Source: Tamarix chinensis
Lineage: Eukaryota; Streptophyta; Magnoliopsida; Caryophyllales; Tamaricaceae
Direction of reading: 5' to 3'
Assembly: GCA_030549775.1 (NCBI GenBank)
Contig: CM060175.1
Coordinates: forward strand, 35,958,318 to 36,022,317
DNA: 64,000 nucleotides
Under the pieces are notes generated by a model, which was not told the DNA's origin, searched no databases, and was given only the letters and a program-made list of their open reading frames with translations. Position numbers and translations under genes: made by a program. Shown piece by piece: positions 1 to 11,578 of the stretch (position 1 is its first letter; each line of letters begins with the position of its first letter).

Positions 1-96
1 CATGTAGGCTTTGTTTATGCTCTGAATAGTGGTATTGAAAGGAGGCTATGGAATTGGTTGAAGCAACATAGAATACTTGGCTCCCCTTAGATCCTT

Positions 97-405
97 ATGG
101 GGGACTTCAATGTGGTCCTATCCTACAGTGAGAAGTTTCAAGGTGACCTGCCAAATTCCACTGATATGAAAGATTTCCAGGATTGTTGTTTAGAGTTGGG
201 GTTATCTGACTTACAAGGGCAAGGAATGTTCTATACTTGGTCCAGTAAACGAGGGGGTGCTGAGGAAGTCATGTGCAAATTGGGTAGAGCTCTGGTTAAT
301 ATGGAATGGCTGGCATCTTTCCCCTCTTCTGTTGCGGAGTTCTTCAGTCCTCTAGTATTAGATCACAGCCCGGTAGTGGTTAATCTTCGGGTCTCTACAA
401 TATAG
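97..405 (+). pseudogene. LINE endonuclease C-terminal part
   Basis: The peptide opens with MGDFNVVLS, the GDFN motif of the exonuclease-endonuclease-phosphatase fold used by L1 elements to nick target DNA. It later carries DHSPVVV, the SDHSP-type catalytic His motif near the end of the domain (about residues 90-97). Between them, FYTWSSKR matches the family's usual 'F.W....' segment. The N-terminal half of the endonuclease lies upstream of the window or is lost. A stop follows at 403-405, where an intact LINE would read on into the linker and reverse transcriptase. Confidence 0.85.
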
Positions 406-465
406 AGTAAGAAGCCGTTTCGGTTTTTCCAATTCTAGACAGAAGACGAGGTTTTTTTACCCCTA

Positions 466-858
466 GTGCGCTTTGCTTGGCATAAGCCTTTGCTGCTCAG
501 AGTTTTGTCGAGACTGCAAATGCTCAAGATGGACCTCAAGCAGTTGAATAAGGTTAAATATGGTTGTATCTCCCAGAAGGTTGCTACTGTGCGTGAGGAG
601 GTGAGTATTCTTCGGAAGAAATTACTTTGTGACCCTCCTTACTCCCGTCTCAAAGATCGGATGAACATTCTTGAGAGCAGGTATGCTCATTTGCTACACT
701 GTGAGGAGACGTTCCTCAGACAAAAAGCCTGTATTCAATGGCTGCACTGTGGGGATTCAAATCATAAGTTCTTCTATGCAAGGGTGAAGGAGAGGCAAAA
801 GCGGAAAACCATTGTTTTTCTTCTAGGAGAGAATGGCAGGGAGATAAGGGGTGCTTAG
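466..858 (+). pseudogene. LINE endonuclease-RT linker
   Basis: A charged, helical stretch of about 130 codons. It carries the segment FLRQKACIQWLHCGDSNHKFF, read in parts here as RQKA, WLHCGD and NHKFF, which is the conserved 'qkarv.Wl..GD.Nt.fFh' linker preceding reverse transcriptase in plant L1 elements. The codon at 466 is GTG and is probably not a start; the frame is simply the open piece between stops. A stop at 856-858 separates it from the reverse transcriptase piece. Confidence 0.75.
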
Positions 859-942
859 GAAATTCAAAAGGCCTTCATTGACTATTATAAGTAGCTTTTA
901 GGCACTGATGCTCCTTCTGTTGGGGTTCTTAACCCATCTATC

Positions 943-2010
943 GTGGATTGCTCTTTAACTTATGATCAACAGTTAGCTCTAAATGCTCCTCTTTCCAAAG
1001 AGGAGGTCCGAGCAGTTGTGTTCTCTGTTGGTGACACTAAGGCTCCAGGTGTAGATGGTTACTCAGTAGGTTTCTTCAAAAAGAGTTGGGATATTATTGG
1101 AGATGAGTTATTTATGGCTATTAGGGAATTCTTCACTACTGGCTTCCTGCCTAGGAAGGTAAATATTATATCTGTTACCCTGGTGCCAAAAGAGCCTAAC
1201 CCGCAAAAGGTCACTGATTTCAGACCTATTGCTTATTGCACCGTGATTTATAAGATCATCTTAAGATTCTTACGCAGAGGCTTCAAGGTATCTTGCCCTC
1301 AATCATTTATCTTGCTCAATCTGCTTTCCTAAAGGGGAGAAGTATTGGTGAAAACAAGTTACTGGCTTATGAGTTGGTGAGGAAATATGCTCGAAAAGGG
1401 GTCTCCTCGAGATGCATGTTAAAGTTGGACCTCCAAAAAGCTTATGACATGGTCAACTGGAGATTTGTGGAGAATCTTTTGCTTCTGTATGGTTTTCCTT
1501 ATCAGTTTGTAAAATTGATTACCACTTGCTTGAATTCAGTGGCGTTCTCCCTATATTTTAATGGTGTGTTGACTCCACCTTTCAGGCGAAAAGAGGGTTG
1601 AGGCAGGGAGATCCTCTCTCGCCCTACTTATTTGTCCTTGTCATGGATTACGTGACCAGATGTCTTTAACAGCTATGGACAAATGATCTCTTCAAAGGCC
1701 ACCCTAGATGTAGAGCTTTGAAGATAATAAATCTGAGTTGTGCGGATGACATCCTCTTGTTCTGCCATGGTGATTTACGTAGCGTGAAGTGTCTTAAGGA
1801 TGTCCTTAGTCACTTTTCTAGGATCTCTAGTTTGATCCTAAACCCTCAGAAATGTACTGTCTAATTTAGTGGCGTGTCGTCTGATGTTAAAAGATCAATT
1901 ATTAATCTTCTGGGGTTCCAGGAAGGTATTCTTCCTATTACTTACCTTGGCCTGCCTCTAACCTAGTCCAGAATCTTAGCTAGTCTACTCCAGCCTATGT
2001 TGGAAAGGCA
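943..2010 (+). pseudogene. LINE reverse transcriptase
   Basis: Reverse transcriptase motifs appear in order across three frames. KAPGVDGY is near 1040-1065, and a LVPKEPNP...DFRPIAYC block is near 1180-1240. After a frameshift around 1293 come QSAFLKGRSI and KLDLQKAYDMVNW (first catalytic Asp). [12 protein letters not shown] is near 1598-1635, and CADD at 1739-1750 stands for the usual F/YADD catalytic box. The later YLGLPL motif is near 1940-1960. Stops at about 1667 and 1862 and the frameshift make it non-functional. In a live element this domain copies the RNA at the nicked target. Confidence 0.9.
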
Positions 2011-2556
2011 ACAGCTCGACTTAGGCCCTGGAGCACTATTTATTTATCTTATACGGGGAGATTGCAGCTTATCAAGTCGGTTTTGTTTAGTATACAACTA
2101 TACTTCAGCCAGGTGATCCTTTTACCAAGATAGGTCCTCCATCAGTTCGTGAGTCTCTGCCAAAACTTTCTTTGGTCAGGAAAGATACATGTTAGAAGAC
2201 AAGTCCTGGTTTTGTGGGAATAGATTTGTACCCCTAAGGTAGAGGGTGGTCTTGGTTTACTTAACTTGGAAATTTGGAATCAGTGTGCCTTGGGTAAGCT
2301 GCTCTGGAATATTGCTACTAAGAAGGATTCACTTTGGGTGAAGTGGATTCATGCTGTTTACCTTAAGAATACAAGTCTGTGGGAGTATAATCCCACTGCT
2401 TATACTTCTTGGTTGTTTCAGAGAATCCTTCTTGTATGCTCTCAGTTACAAAGTTTTATACATTTGAGGTGGTTAAATGGTTACCCTGAATATAGCATCA
2501 AAGCTGTTTATGATATTGTGCGGCTCAGATAGGATAACCAAAAGTGGCCCAAGATT

Positions 2557-2850
2557 GTGTGGAACTCCCTTAACTTGCCAAGATACAGTTTCCTTCTTTG
2601 GCTGGCGTTCAGGGACAGCTTGATGACTAAAGCTAGGCTTCGGGAGATTGGTATGAATGTATCGGAGCAGTGTGTGTTTTGCCAGCAGGGTCTAGAAACC
2701 CGGGACCATTTTTTTATCCATTGCCCTACTACAACAACTCTATGGAGGAAAATTCAAAGATTTGCTGACAAAAGGGACCCTATCCAAGGGTGGCAACAGG
2801 AGGTGCAATCTTTGTTGAAAAGATCTAGACAAAATAAACAGAAAAATTAG
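2557..2850 (+). pseudogene. LINE C-terminal zf-RVT region
   Basis: The translation reads WNSLNLPRYSFLLWLAF, then CVFCQQG...ETRDHFFIHC and LWRKI. This is the zinc-binding domain (C-x2-C ... H-x4-C) that follows reverse transcriptase in plant L1-type LINEs. It ends at a stop at 2848-2850. An AT-rich 3' UTR and the poly(A) run follow. Confidence 0.85.
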
Positions 2851-3112
2851 GTCCTGAGAGCTCTTTTTTCATCTTATATTGCAAATGTATGGTATGAGAG
2901 GAACTTGAGAGTTTTTGAAAACCGTAATAGAGATGTAGATAGTATCAGTCGAGCTATTGTCTTAGCTGTAGCTAGACGTTTAATTCACCCACATTATAAG
3001 GCTAAATTCCAAAAGAGGGCTGGTCTTATTGACTATATGGTAGGTTGATTTCAAGGTTGTAATCTTTCTGCATTTAGTAAGTACTAAAATTTCTTACTTA
3101 TCGAAAAAAAAA

Positions 3113-3410
3113 ATCTAATTAGAAGTTTTCATGATCTTTGGAAAGGGATTTGAATAAAAAATCAGAAAATGATATGAAATTGCAGGATAACTCGTCGATC
3201 AGTTTGAGTAAACTGATTTGTTGGTTTGTGGAGAATAAAATTATCAATCGTTGAACGTACTAGTTGATTGGTTAGGCAAATCAATCGATTGATACACCTA
3301 AATTTGACATTTCTATTAGAATTTCAAACCCTTTTCAACACTAAAACTAATTTATTTTATAACAATATAATTGTAAACACATTTTGAATGATTTTAGGAT
3401 GGGGTATTAT
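3113..3410 (+). repeat. 3' end of a TGTAACACC-family copy
   Basis: Immediately after the LINE tail there is a block with imperfect repeats of the TCGATTGGTT type (3195-3295). AT-rich DNA follows and ends in GGGGTATTATA at about 3400-3410. The same order, a TCGATTGGTT block followed by a GGTGTATTACA-like terminus, occurs in the copy that ends at 47536. I infer a 3' fragment of that family in plus orientation into which the LINE inserted. No flanking duplication can be tested because the 5' part is outside the window. Confidence 0.5.
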
Positions 3411-3545
3411 AAGTACAACCGAAATAAGAGCGGAATATATGCAAACACAACTGAACTAATTTATATAGCCACTACAACCAAAACAAAAGCGGAACATATT
3501 CAATTACAACTGATCTAATATAGATAATCAACACAACCAAACTTT
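3411..3545 (+). repeat. Short tandem repeat, period about 60 bp
   Basis: Two imperfect head-to-tail units, roughly 3411-3470 and 3471-3530, plus the start of a third. Each begins near TACAACC and carries AAGCGGAA-like or GAGCGGAA and ACAACTGA...CTAAT segments. There is no coding potential. Confidence 0.6.
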
Positions 3546-5170
3546 GGGAGGCCATCTTGAAGGACCATAAACCCAACTCAAGTCTTTCATTGTAAGTTTT
3601 AGTGTATTATTCAAAGCGACTATATAGCAGAATGAAGGCACATTCCTTTACATTCCTTAAATATTCACGTTTCCTATATTAGGTACCTTCCTTAAATTTT
3701 AAATTTCTCAAATGAAGCTTTCCACAATACGACTTTCTAATTTAAACAATTTCCCCCCAAAAATGTATTTCCATATGTAGTAATTTTCTAAAATAAAACC
3801 TTCCGTAGTACAACTTTTCAAAGAAATTGATAGGCCACTTGGGTCACACTCTAACCAACATCATAATTCATAACCAAGTAAGTTATCAAAACATATACCA
3901 AAATTATATATATATATATATATATATCCAATGACACATAAAAGCATATAATCATCACTTGTTTCAAGTAATTTGGAAAAAGAACTTATAAAGCACCTGT
4001 GTAGATACGTATATTGCATCAAAACATGCATACAAAATATATATAGGGGAGAGTTTGTAAATAATGTTACGTAGAAAATAATCCACTCAATGTGACCTTA
4101 TTTGCTTCAGTGATCCTAAAATAGAATTTATCTAATATAAATGTTAGCTAAAAACAATACTTATATTTTACATATAAAATTAATATACTTCTTAAGGTGT
4201 AATATTTAATAAGCACCCAATCCCTAGTAATTGGTATTAAGGATATTCTATAAATAGATGAACTCTAATGGATTTTATTTTCTAATTAGTTGAATGATCT
4301 TATAAATGTAAGGCTTTAATATACACATCGGTTCCTTAGTTGGCCGGATAAAGTAGAATATATGTGCATATCGCTCTTGTCTAACTAACCCAAGCTAGCC
4401 AATGATTATATTATATTAATTTTTTATGGGAAGCATTTTATAAAACTATAAGCACACTCAAAATATAATCAACTTCACACATGTTCCTAGGCTTAGATTG
4501 CTACGCAAACTAAGCAAGGACAAGCCCTTCCTAGCTTCATTGATTATGCACATGTATTAATTAGATTTTCTTTCAAGGCATTATAAAATCAACTTACCTT
4601 CATCATGCTATAGTAGTAATCTCACTTTCATTTTCTTTTCATTAGCGGAGGTATATATATTTTTATATACTACTGTACATATTGTGAGATTGGCAGGATG
4701 AGCCCACATATGCATTTGCATTCCTTTTACGGACTGCTATCAAATTCAAGGAACACTTAAAGTAATTAAAAGTATACAAAAGTGGATTAGCTTACCCCAC
4801 AAATTTGTACCTCTATAATTCCTCTTCCACAAACTTTGATCTCCTCTATCCTAGAGCTAATGTAGAGAAATATGTGTATATGTGCTGATGGCGATGTCTT
4901 CTATTTTAAATTACCTACCTAGCTAGTTATTTATAAAGGTTGTGGGTTATTAGGGTTATAGGGAGATATTTCTTTAAGTTAGCAATTTGTTAGCGAGAGA
5001 CATGGTCTATAGATATAAATTCAATAGGTCCAATATTCAATTATCAATAGAACTCATTAATTAGGTAAATTAGCTTACAATTATCTATTAAGAAAAAGGT
5101 CTACAAACAACTATGTATATATATAATTAAATAAATAAAAGTATGTATATACATGTATCCTTCATATATC
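3546..5170. other. AT-rich DNA, no gene seen
   Basis: Contains (TA)n near 3905-3927 and many short AT-rich runs, but no open frame with recognisable content, no splice-consistent exon and no clear element ends. It may be decayed repeat DNA. Confidence 0.5.
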
Positions 5171-5221
5171 ATCACCACCATCATCATCATCAATATTATG
5201 TGAAATTATGGGGTATTACAC
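5171..5221 (+). repeat. (CAT)n run and GGGGTATTACA terminus-like site
   Basis: An ATC/CAT microsatellite (about 5165-5192) is followed by GGGGTATTACA at about 5210-5220. That sequence resembles the 3' terminus shared by the TGTAACACC family elsewhere in the window. No matching 5' end was located, so this is only a possible remnant. Confidence 0.35.
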
Positions 5222-6175
5222 CATATATCTGCCATGTTAGATTTCCATCACACCTTTTTAGACATTTTCCTAGATTACTTGAACTAATAATAATATTGGC
5301 TTGGCCTACTAGAGGACCTAAAAGATCTTTCCAAACACAAAACTAGTGTTGTCTTGAGGCCAGACTTCAGTAATCTCTGGGGTAGCTCACTGAAGAAAGG
5401 TGAAGGTGGTAGGCAGGTCAACGAGCATAGACACAGTGGTAAAGATTGGTGTTGGGGTGGTTGAGCTTGTGGGGATCGATTTAGGGCTAGGGTATGGTAA
5501 AATTAGGGTTTGATTATTATGGCTTTGGTAATTTAAGGTTTTAAAATTAGAAGTTTGTAAAATTAGGCCTATTAGGGTTTGTTTGTGTGATGGTGGGTAG
5601 TTCAATGGTGGCTAGTTGTGAAGGGCAAGGGGCAAAAGGCTGGGAGTTCTGGCGTGGTAGTGGCAACATCCATGGGAGCAGTGGAGAGAGAGGTGATAGT
5701 GGTGCAAGAGTTTGGCCAAAGGAGGTATAAATGGCCAATGGCTTCACTAGTGGCTTACTACAACCTGGCTGGCAGCACAACTGAGTTTTTGGCTTTTGGA
5801 GAGCTGCTTGCTTTGTCATCTCTTCTTTGGATGGGAATCTTAAATTCAATTGCGGATTTCCTTTAATAACTTTTTCCATTGTTCCTAATTTTCCCATAAA
5901 GCTTCATTTATCTTCATTGTAATTATTTGATATGTTCCCAATTAATTTCTTCATTAATTTGTTGTCTTGGTTTTGTGGCTCAGTCTTTAGTTTAAGTTTG
6001 AGGTTAGATTTGGACTCAGAATTGATTCTTAGACCTTTTTTTTTATTGTGAATTTAATGCTTGTTGATGCGTATCGAAAGCACAAACACTCAAAAATAAG
6101 TGATTTTCAAAAGCCACATAATAATTGAATTAAACAAGAAGAATAATTTGATGAACCTGATTGCTACGGTTTCGG
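5222..6175. other. No recognisable gene
   Basis: Overlapping reading frames occur on both strands around 5547-5897, the longest 116 codons on the minus strand. Neither resembles a protein family that I know, and neither has splice or regulatory context. The stretch is G-rich on the plus strand around 5400-5720. I see no supported gene. Confidence 0.5.
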
Positions 6176-9024
6176 CGTAACATCCTAATTTTTAGAACCG
6201 GATTTTTTTTTACATCAAAAGCATATAAACAAAATATTTGGTGTTACCGCTGTAATTGACATAAGTTTGTTTTGCCTAACCATCCTTACACTAATCACAA
6301 GGCTAAAACCATTCATGGTAAACACAAGAGAATTAAAAATGGAAGAACTTTTACAAATATAATACGAGTTTGGAGGTTAACTTAGAATTACAATAACAAA
6401 ATACAAACTAAGGAATATCATGGATTAAAGAGTTCAACAAGGTATCCAGGTAAATACATCAATCGGATAACATGACTCTTTGCCCATAATCCTGATACCA
6501 AAGTCACTCCTCCACATATAACTCATCAAAAGCTGTGAACTCATCCAATGGGTCTGCCTTGATTTGCACAAATATATTTGGGTTGTCTACTTGCGGGAAT
6601 GAGCAGCACCCATGAAACGAATAATCAATACGTTATGTACTGAGTGGGGTAACAATACAGTCGAAGTAGGATTACACATAATGCATGAATTCAAATAAGA
6701 GAATAAGCGTACTTAAGATAAAATAAAACCGTGCCTGGTAAATAATGATTTCAAGTCTCGCTATTTAATTATATCATATTCTAATCTTTTATTTACGTTA
6801 AGTTCAGAGATCCCACTATTCTTAAACTAGTGGAATGGCTAAAACATCTTTTAGGGACAAAATACCGGAGTCACTATTATTATCTGGTGGAGCGGACTTA
6901 ATACCTCTCAAAGCAAAAGCCACTATTTTTAAATCGGTGGATGGTCTGAAGTATATCTTAGGGACAAGACACCTGGGCCACTATTATTTATCTGGTGAAA
7001 CGGACTCAACACCTCGGTTCTGACTCAAGTAGTCTTTCACTGTAAATGATTAGTATAGTTTCCATTAATACTCTATTTCTTAATTGTATATTTATTCATG
7101 TTGAGCATGGGGCTCCACCATTCTTAATCTGATGGAACGGATTGATTCACCTCTCGGGGACAAGACACCTGAGTCACTATTATTATCTGGTGGAACGGAC
7201 TCATATAAATACCTCGGTCCGACTTACGTGATCTTTCACTTTAAATGATTAATATTTTGTTAGAGTTGATTGTGGATTCAAGATTATCATGCAGCACACA
7301 AATAATATACAAGACATAAAATTAACAACATAATTAGGACCGTATAATTATCCTGAAATGACCATAATACCCTTACGTAGTTAAAAATGCTTAGAATCTC
7401 CCGAGGTCTGATAATCTCAATTCCAATACATATACATCTCCAATATCCATTCAGTACATAAATCCTCAATTACTTGCATCGATACCATAACCAACTTTTA
7501 TACCAAAAGCATACTTCCAAGGTCTCATTTCTGAAGATATAATATCATAAAATAACAGCACATACCCACATACATAAAGTTCTAGTAATGACATGTATCC
7601 TTACCAATGATGTCACTGGGTTCTTTGCACGTAATCCTATATCTCCTCTGAGATCGTTGGAAAATCACCTACGGAAAATAACATAATACATGGTTAGACT
7701 CGAAGATTATAACCAAGGGAAAATTTAAGGTATTAGAGGGTAAAAATGGAAATAATTGGAGTCAAAGGGAGGCTTGAGTTGCGTGGAAGTGTGGTGGAAT
7801 ATATGGTGGTGCTATGGTGAAAATTTGGTAGTGTTTGGATAAGGTTTGAGGGTGAAAAAGAGGGTGCATGGCCAAAATAGGGAGGTTGAAATGGCATGCG
7901 GCAAACGATGTACACTCAGCTGTGAGTTGGGATCGTGTATGGGCAGGTTGCGCAAAGAGGCATGGCCGTGCTCGACAATAGATTATAGAGGACAATAACG
8001 AGCAGTTGCACATGGGCGTGCGAAGGCTGTGTGCAAGCCATGTTGGTTTGCACGGGTGTGCAATAAGGAAAATTAGTAGTGCATGGTTGTGTGTGAGGCT
8101 GTGCGTGAGCCGTGCAGCTGGAAAAAACGCGACGGACATGAGGAAAGAAGAGGGAAAACGGCGATGGTCGATGGTGAAGGTGATGGCCGACGATGACAAA
8201 GGGGAGTGATGGGGTGGCCTTGGTGGTTGATCCACCAGTCTTTGGGCTATGCTTGGTGGTTGTGGTGGTGCACGGTGGTGATGGAGGGGTGCGCGGTAGA
8301 AATAGAGCAGGGAAAGAGGCAGAAGAGGAAGATGAAAGAAGGAAGAAAAAGAAAGAAAAGAGAGGGGCTCGGACAATGGGTTGCTCGACACAAAAATAGG
8401 CAGAAAATGAAGCAAAACAAATGAGGAAGGAAAAGAGATGGAGGTGATATATATATGTATAATTATGTGGCATGCAAATAGGAGGTGCAGGGGTGACGGT
8501 GTAGAGGTCATGGCAGCAACAACATAGGGAAGAGTGGGGAAGAAATTTAATGAGGGGATGGTGGAGTGTTGGGTGAAAAATGGTAGGGCAGCAGCATGAG
8601 ATGATGATGGTTGTGTGTGTGTGTGTTGCATGAAAATGAAATGATAGGGGGAGATGGTGCAGAGGGTGATGGCTGTAGTAGAGGGTGAGAGTGATGGATG
8701 TGGGCTGTAAGTTGTAAGCAATTCAAAATCAAGCATTCCGGCATATGATGTAGAAGAAAGGAAAAAGGAGAAAGAAAACGGAAAAGGTTGGAGTTAGTAT
8801 TATATATAGTTGATTAGCTAAAATAGGTAGGATTAGTGACAAAATTTACTAGAAATATGATCGGATTATGAAATATAATTTATCTGGGTCAAAGATTTGG
8901 ATTAGGTTAAGATTATGGGTTTAAGAAATTTGGTTAAGCCTAAAATAATATTTTCTTGAGATTAGAATTGGATTAAGATATTAATGATATGTGATTAGGT
9001 TAAGCAAAATTTTTAGGTATTACA
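6176..9024 (+). mobile_element. TGTAACACC-family element, copy A (2849 bp)
   Basis: Begins CGTAACATCC and ends GGTATTACA, an inverted pair of the TG...CA type with the first base changed. It is flanked by an exact 5-bp duplication TTCGG (6171-6175 and 9025-9029). In order it holds a short AT-rich 5' part, an AAGGCTAA box (6301-6307), a TACGTTATGTACTGAGT-like motif (6629-6645), CACTATTATTATCTGGTGGA-type tandem units (6815-7210), and a G-rich plus strand block (7740-8740). The last 250 bp are AT-rich. A TATATATA site near 8803-8810 would face the CT-rich minus strand. Ends plus a 5-bp duplication fit a solo LTR; a TIR element is less likely. Confidence 0.75.
6815..7210 (+). repeat. CACTATT tandem units in copy A
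   Basis: Several diverged units, each with CACTATTATTATCTGGTGGA or a variant, an ACGGACT-like or AACGGA box, an ACCTC step and a GGGACAAGACACCTGAGTC-like segment. Related units appear in the copies at 41211-41650, 47665-48210 and, reversed, 55750-56160. This makes it a family-wide satellite-like module. Confidence 0.75.
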
Positions 9025-9029
9025 TTCGG

Positions 9030-10850
9030 TTTGGGGGTTTTGGTTTTCATGATTTCAATTAGGATTTTGGTGTTTGGTTTTATGGAAATATTAATGGCTA
9101 ATGATAGGGGTAATTATGGTAGGTTAATTCATGGTTAATATGATATTTAATGACGATGAAATTTGTTGGTAAAGAAGAAGAGTTAGGGTTAGGGTTTTCG
9201 GTTGAAAGGGCTAGGATAATAGGACAATTTGGGGTTGATGTTGTGTTTGTTGATGGAAGATGATATGGGGTTATGGATGGAATGTTAATGGCTGATCATA
9301 AGGTGGATTATGGTATGAAAAATGTGGGTTAATGGCTACAATTAAGGTGACAAGAGTCGTTAATATGAAAGAGGGTCAGGGTTAGGGTCTCAAGAGGTTA
9401 AAGATAAAGATGTGGATGAATTTGTGTATAGCTATGGATGTGGATGGTTCAATTATGAAGGGATGTGGATGTGTTTAATTGAGCATAAACTAACTCTCTC
9501 AAAACCACACAGAAATTGAGAAAAAAATTGATTATGAATCGCACCGAAATCACAATCAAGAACTCGCGAAGAGATAAATTTAAAGATATTTAATTGTGTT
9601 TGATGATCTTCAATATTTTTGTATGGCTGATTTAAATATATGAATTACACCTCCTTTGATTTGAATTTTCATGAAAAGGTAAGCTAAAACTAAAAGATAA
9701 AAATCATACCAAAATTCATGCCCAAATTAGCACGCACACAAAGGAAACAAAGAACTAAATATAATAAGATAAATCTTCTAACAATATAATTTACAAAATC
9801 TTAGGAAATAAGCTAGTATGACCAACCCTCTATGTCTCTTGGACGTCCTTTCTATGTGTCGTGCATGTGATTCATGAAAAATTAGCTTAATGACTATTAA
9901 GTCCTTCATTGGTCTATAATTAAGCAAGTAAGCACCTTATTAGGCCCAAGTATGCTAGTTTTGCTCCAGCCTTCCACCAATGCCAAACTAATGGGCTCTA
10001 TTATGAAATAAGTCAACCCTTAACTTGTAAATTTTGTAGGACATACCCCTATATCATTTGTGGCCATGATAATTGTAGAATTGGAAGAAGATTTAATTAG
10101 GAGGATTGCTTTAGTGAACTAGGGAAGGATTGAAAGTAGAAGAGAGGGGAAGGTGCAGGTATGGCTGGTGCCCCGTAGCGAAGGAGAGAGAGTTCGAGAG
10201 ATTACGAGAGAGTTGAGAATTAACGATTCTATCAATTCCCCTATTGTTGCCCATTAGTCTTAATGCATAAGCCTAATTACTATTACATCATATCATATAG
10301 GCCCTTTAAAAAAAAAGGAAATCGAATCTCTTTCCTAATCTTGTAGAATAATATCCTTATGAGACTTAACAAATTCAGCCTAGTTTCTTATTTTTTTAAA
10401 TTTAATAACTAGATACTAATTAATAAGGAAATATATTAATAATATGCTAAAAGATAATATGTTAGAGAATCTTAAAAAGTAGCTGCCTTCCTTGGCTTTT
10501 TGGCAGGAGGGCTAGCCAAGGAAGGGTGCATGCCATCTAATGTCGTGCACTACACTAAGCACATGTACTTTGTTGGTTCTAAAAACAATTTCTTCATCTT
10601 CTTGTTCTCAATTTCAAATATAGTTGGGTTGTGTGACTCATATCTCTTTTCTGGTGACAAAAATCCAGCATCAAGATGGAGTAAGACTTTTCAAAGCATA
10701 AGAGGAGCTTTTAGTCTTCATTATGTCGTTTGAGACTTGGTCCTATGCGTGCTAAATAACTAATCACTTCTACTTAGCGTTACCTCTTCTGACACAATTA
10801 TTCAAGGGTGGATGAAGGTTAGTGTGAATGTAGGCTGAAGTGGATCTTTT
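9030..10850. other. No recognisable gene
   Basis: AT-rich to G-rich intergenic or intronic DNA. A 77-codon frame at 10500-10733 has no family resemblance that I recognise. I searched by eye for the missing N-terminal NRAMP exons (the region normally carrying the DPGN motif) and did not find them here. Confidence 0.45.
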
Positions 10851-10854
10851 GATT

Positions 10855-11545
10855 GTCTAATTAGGAAGATTCAAGCAAGAACTCTAAAAAAAATTTCAAC
10901 AAGAATTCAAAGAACTCAACAAGATTCAAAGAACTCAACTATAAATATTTCATAAGATTACTCCAAGTAGTCTTAGAAAGGGTATTCAATCACAAAGAGA
11001 GAATTAACCAAGTGAATTACTTGTGTTAGATATCAATATCAATCATCCATCAGCATGCTACAAATGTTGACACATCATGGCTTATATAGGAGTTGGACAT
11101 TGCTAACTAGCACACTAATTTAGCCACATGACATACAAATGACTAACTAGTATTACAATGTATTTATATCCTATATAATATATGACTCAACAAAGACTAT
11201 TATGAACAAAGTAAGCTAAGTAGTACATGAAAATAGCTAGCAAGAATCCAAATCAAAACAAAAATGTTGACTTGAAAGGTTGACTAGGCCTTCTTGACTT
11301 GACTTTCATGCACAATAGCTTCCTTTATAGTAGCTTGTATCATGTGAAAATCTTAAATATCTTGATTTCTTAAATGAATTGATCTTCTTCCTTCAAATAT
11401 ATTAAATACTTGCAAGAATGACTTAAAGTAATATCATCAAGGTTTGTCAATATTATTATCAAAGACACATAATGTGATTGGTTCCATAATCAAGTATGCC
11501 AAATCATTATCATCTTGAGTATCATCCATGGATGCTTTTGCATCA
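10855..11545 (-). repeat. Dispersed repeat, gypsy 3'-end/LTR-like, copy 1
   Basis: Closely resembles 24500-25270 in the same orientation. Both carry an AAAGAGAGA-ACCAAGTGAATTAC-like segment, a GACATCATG-type segment with GCCTTATATA, and a minus-strand peptide with ...DLAYL(I/V)(M/I)EPI. In the second copy this stretch lies just downstream of a gypsy integrase, so I infer the 3' end and LTR of the same gypsy family. The similarity stops only about 30 bp before the NRAMP splice acceptor at 11578. Confidence 0.6.
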
Positions 11546-11578
11546 TCTTCTCGTGCCTGAAATCTTACATGTTTCCAG

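Larger units (their letters stand above)
1..3112 (+). mobile_element. L1-type LINE, decayed, 5' end outside window
   Basis: Remains of a non-LTR retrotransposon second ORF in the usual plant L1 order: endonuclease C-terminus (about 97-405), linker, reverse transcriptase (about 943-2000), and a C-terminal zinc-knuckle region (2557-2850). A short 3' UTR ends in an A10 run at about 3103-3112. The frame is broken many times by stops and frameshifts (for example the shift near 1293-1332 and stops near 404, 857, 1667 and 1862), so the copy cannot work. The 5' end lies beyond position 1, so target-site duplications cannot be checked. The tail runs directly into repeat DNA at 3113, which appears to be its insertion target. 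Plant LINE assignment is firm; the clade is not. Confidence 0.93.

Noticed and set aside
5143..5346. Reading frame with a run of seven histidines
   Set aside because: It comes from the (CAT/ATC)n microsatellite at 5165-5192; there is no family similarity or conserved context.
5547..5897. 116-codon minus-strand frame
   Set aside because: No recognisable domain, an overlapping frame on the other strand, and no start or splice context.
7762..8736. 324-codon minus-strand frame, the longest in the window
   Set aside because: Low-complexity Pro/Ser/His composition, several frames open at once, and it lies in the C-rich block of a repeat family. Treated as non-coding.
6176..9024. DNA transposon with terminal inverted repeats
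   Set aside because: The inverted ends are short and begin TG/CA, and the duplication is 5 bp. That suits LTRs better than hAT (8), Mutator (9) or CACTA (3); kept only as an alternative.
10500..10733. 77-codon frame upstream of NRAMP, tested as a first exon
   Set aside because: It has none of the NRAMP N-terminal motifs and no suitable donor leading to the phase-0 exon at 11579.
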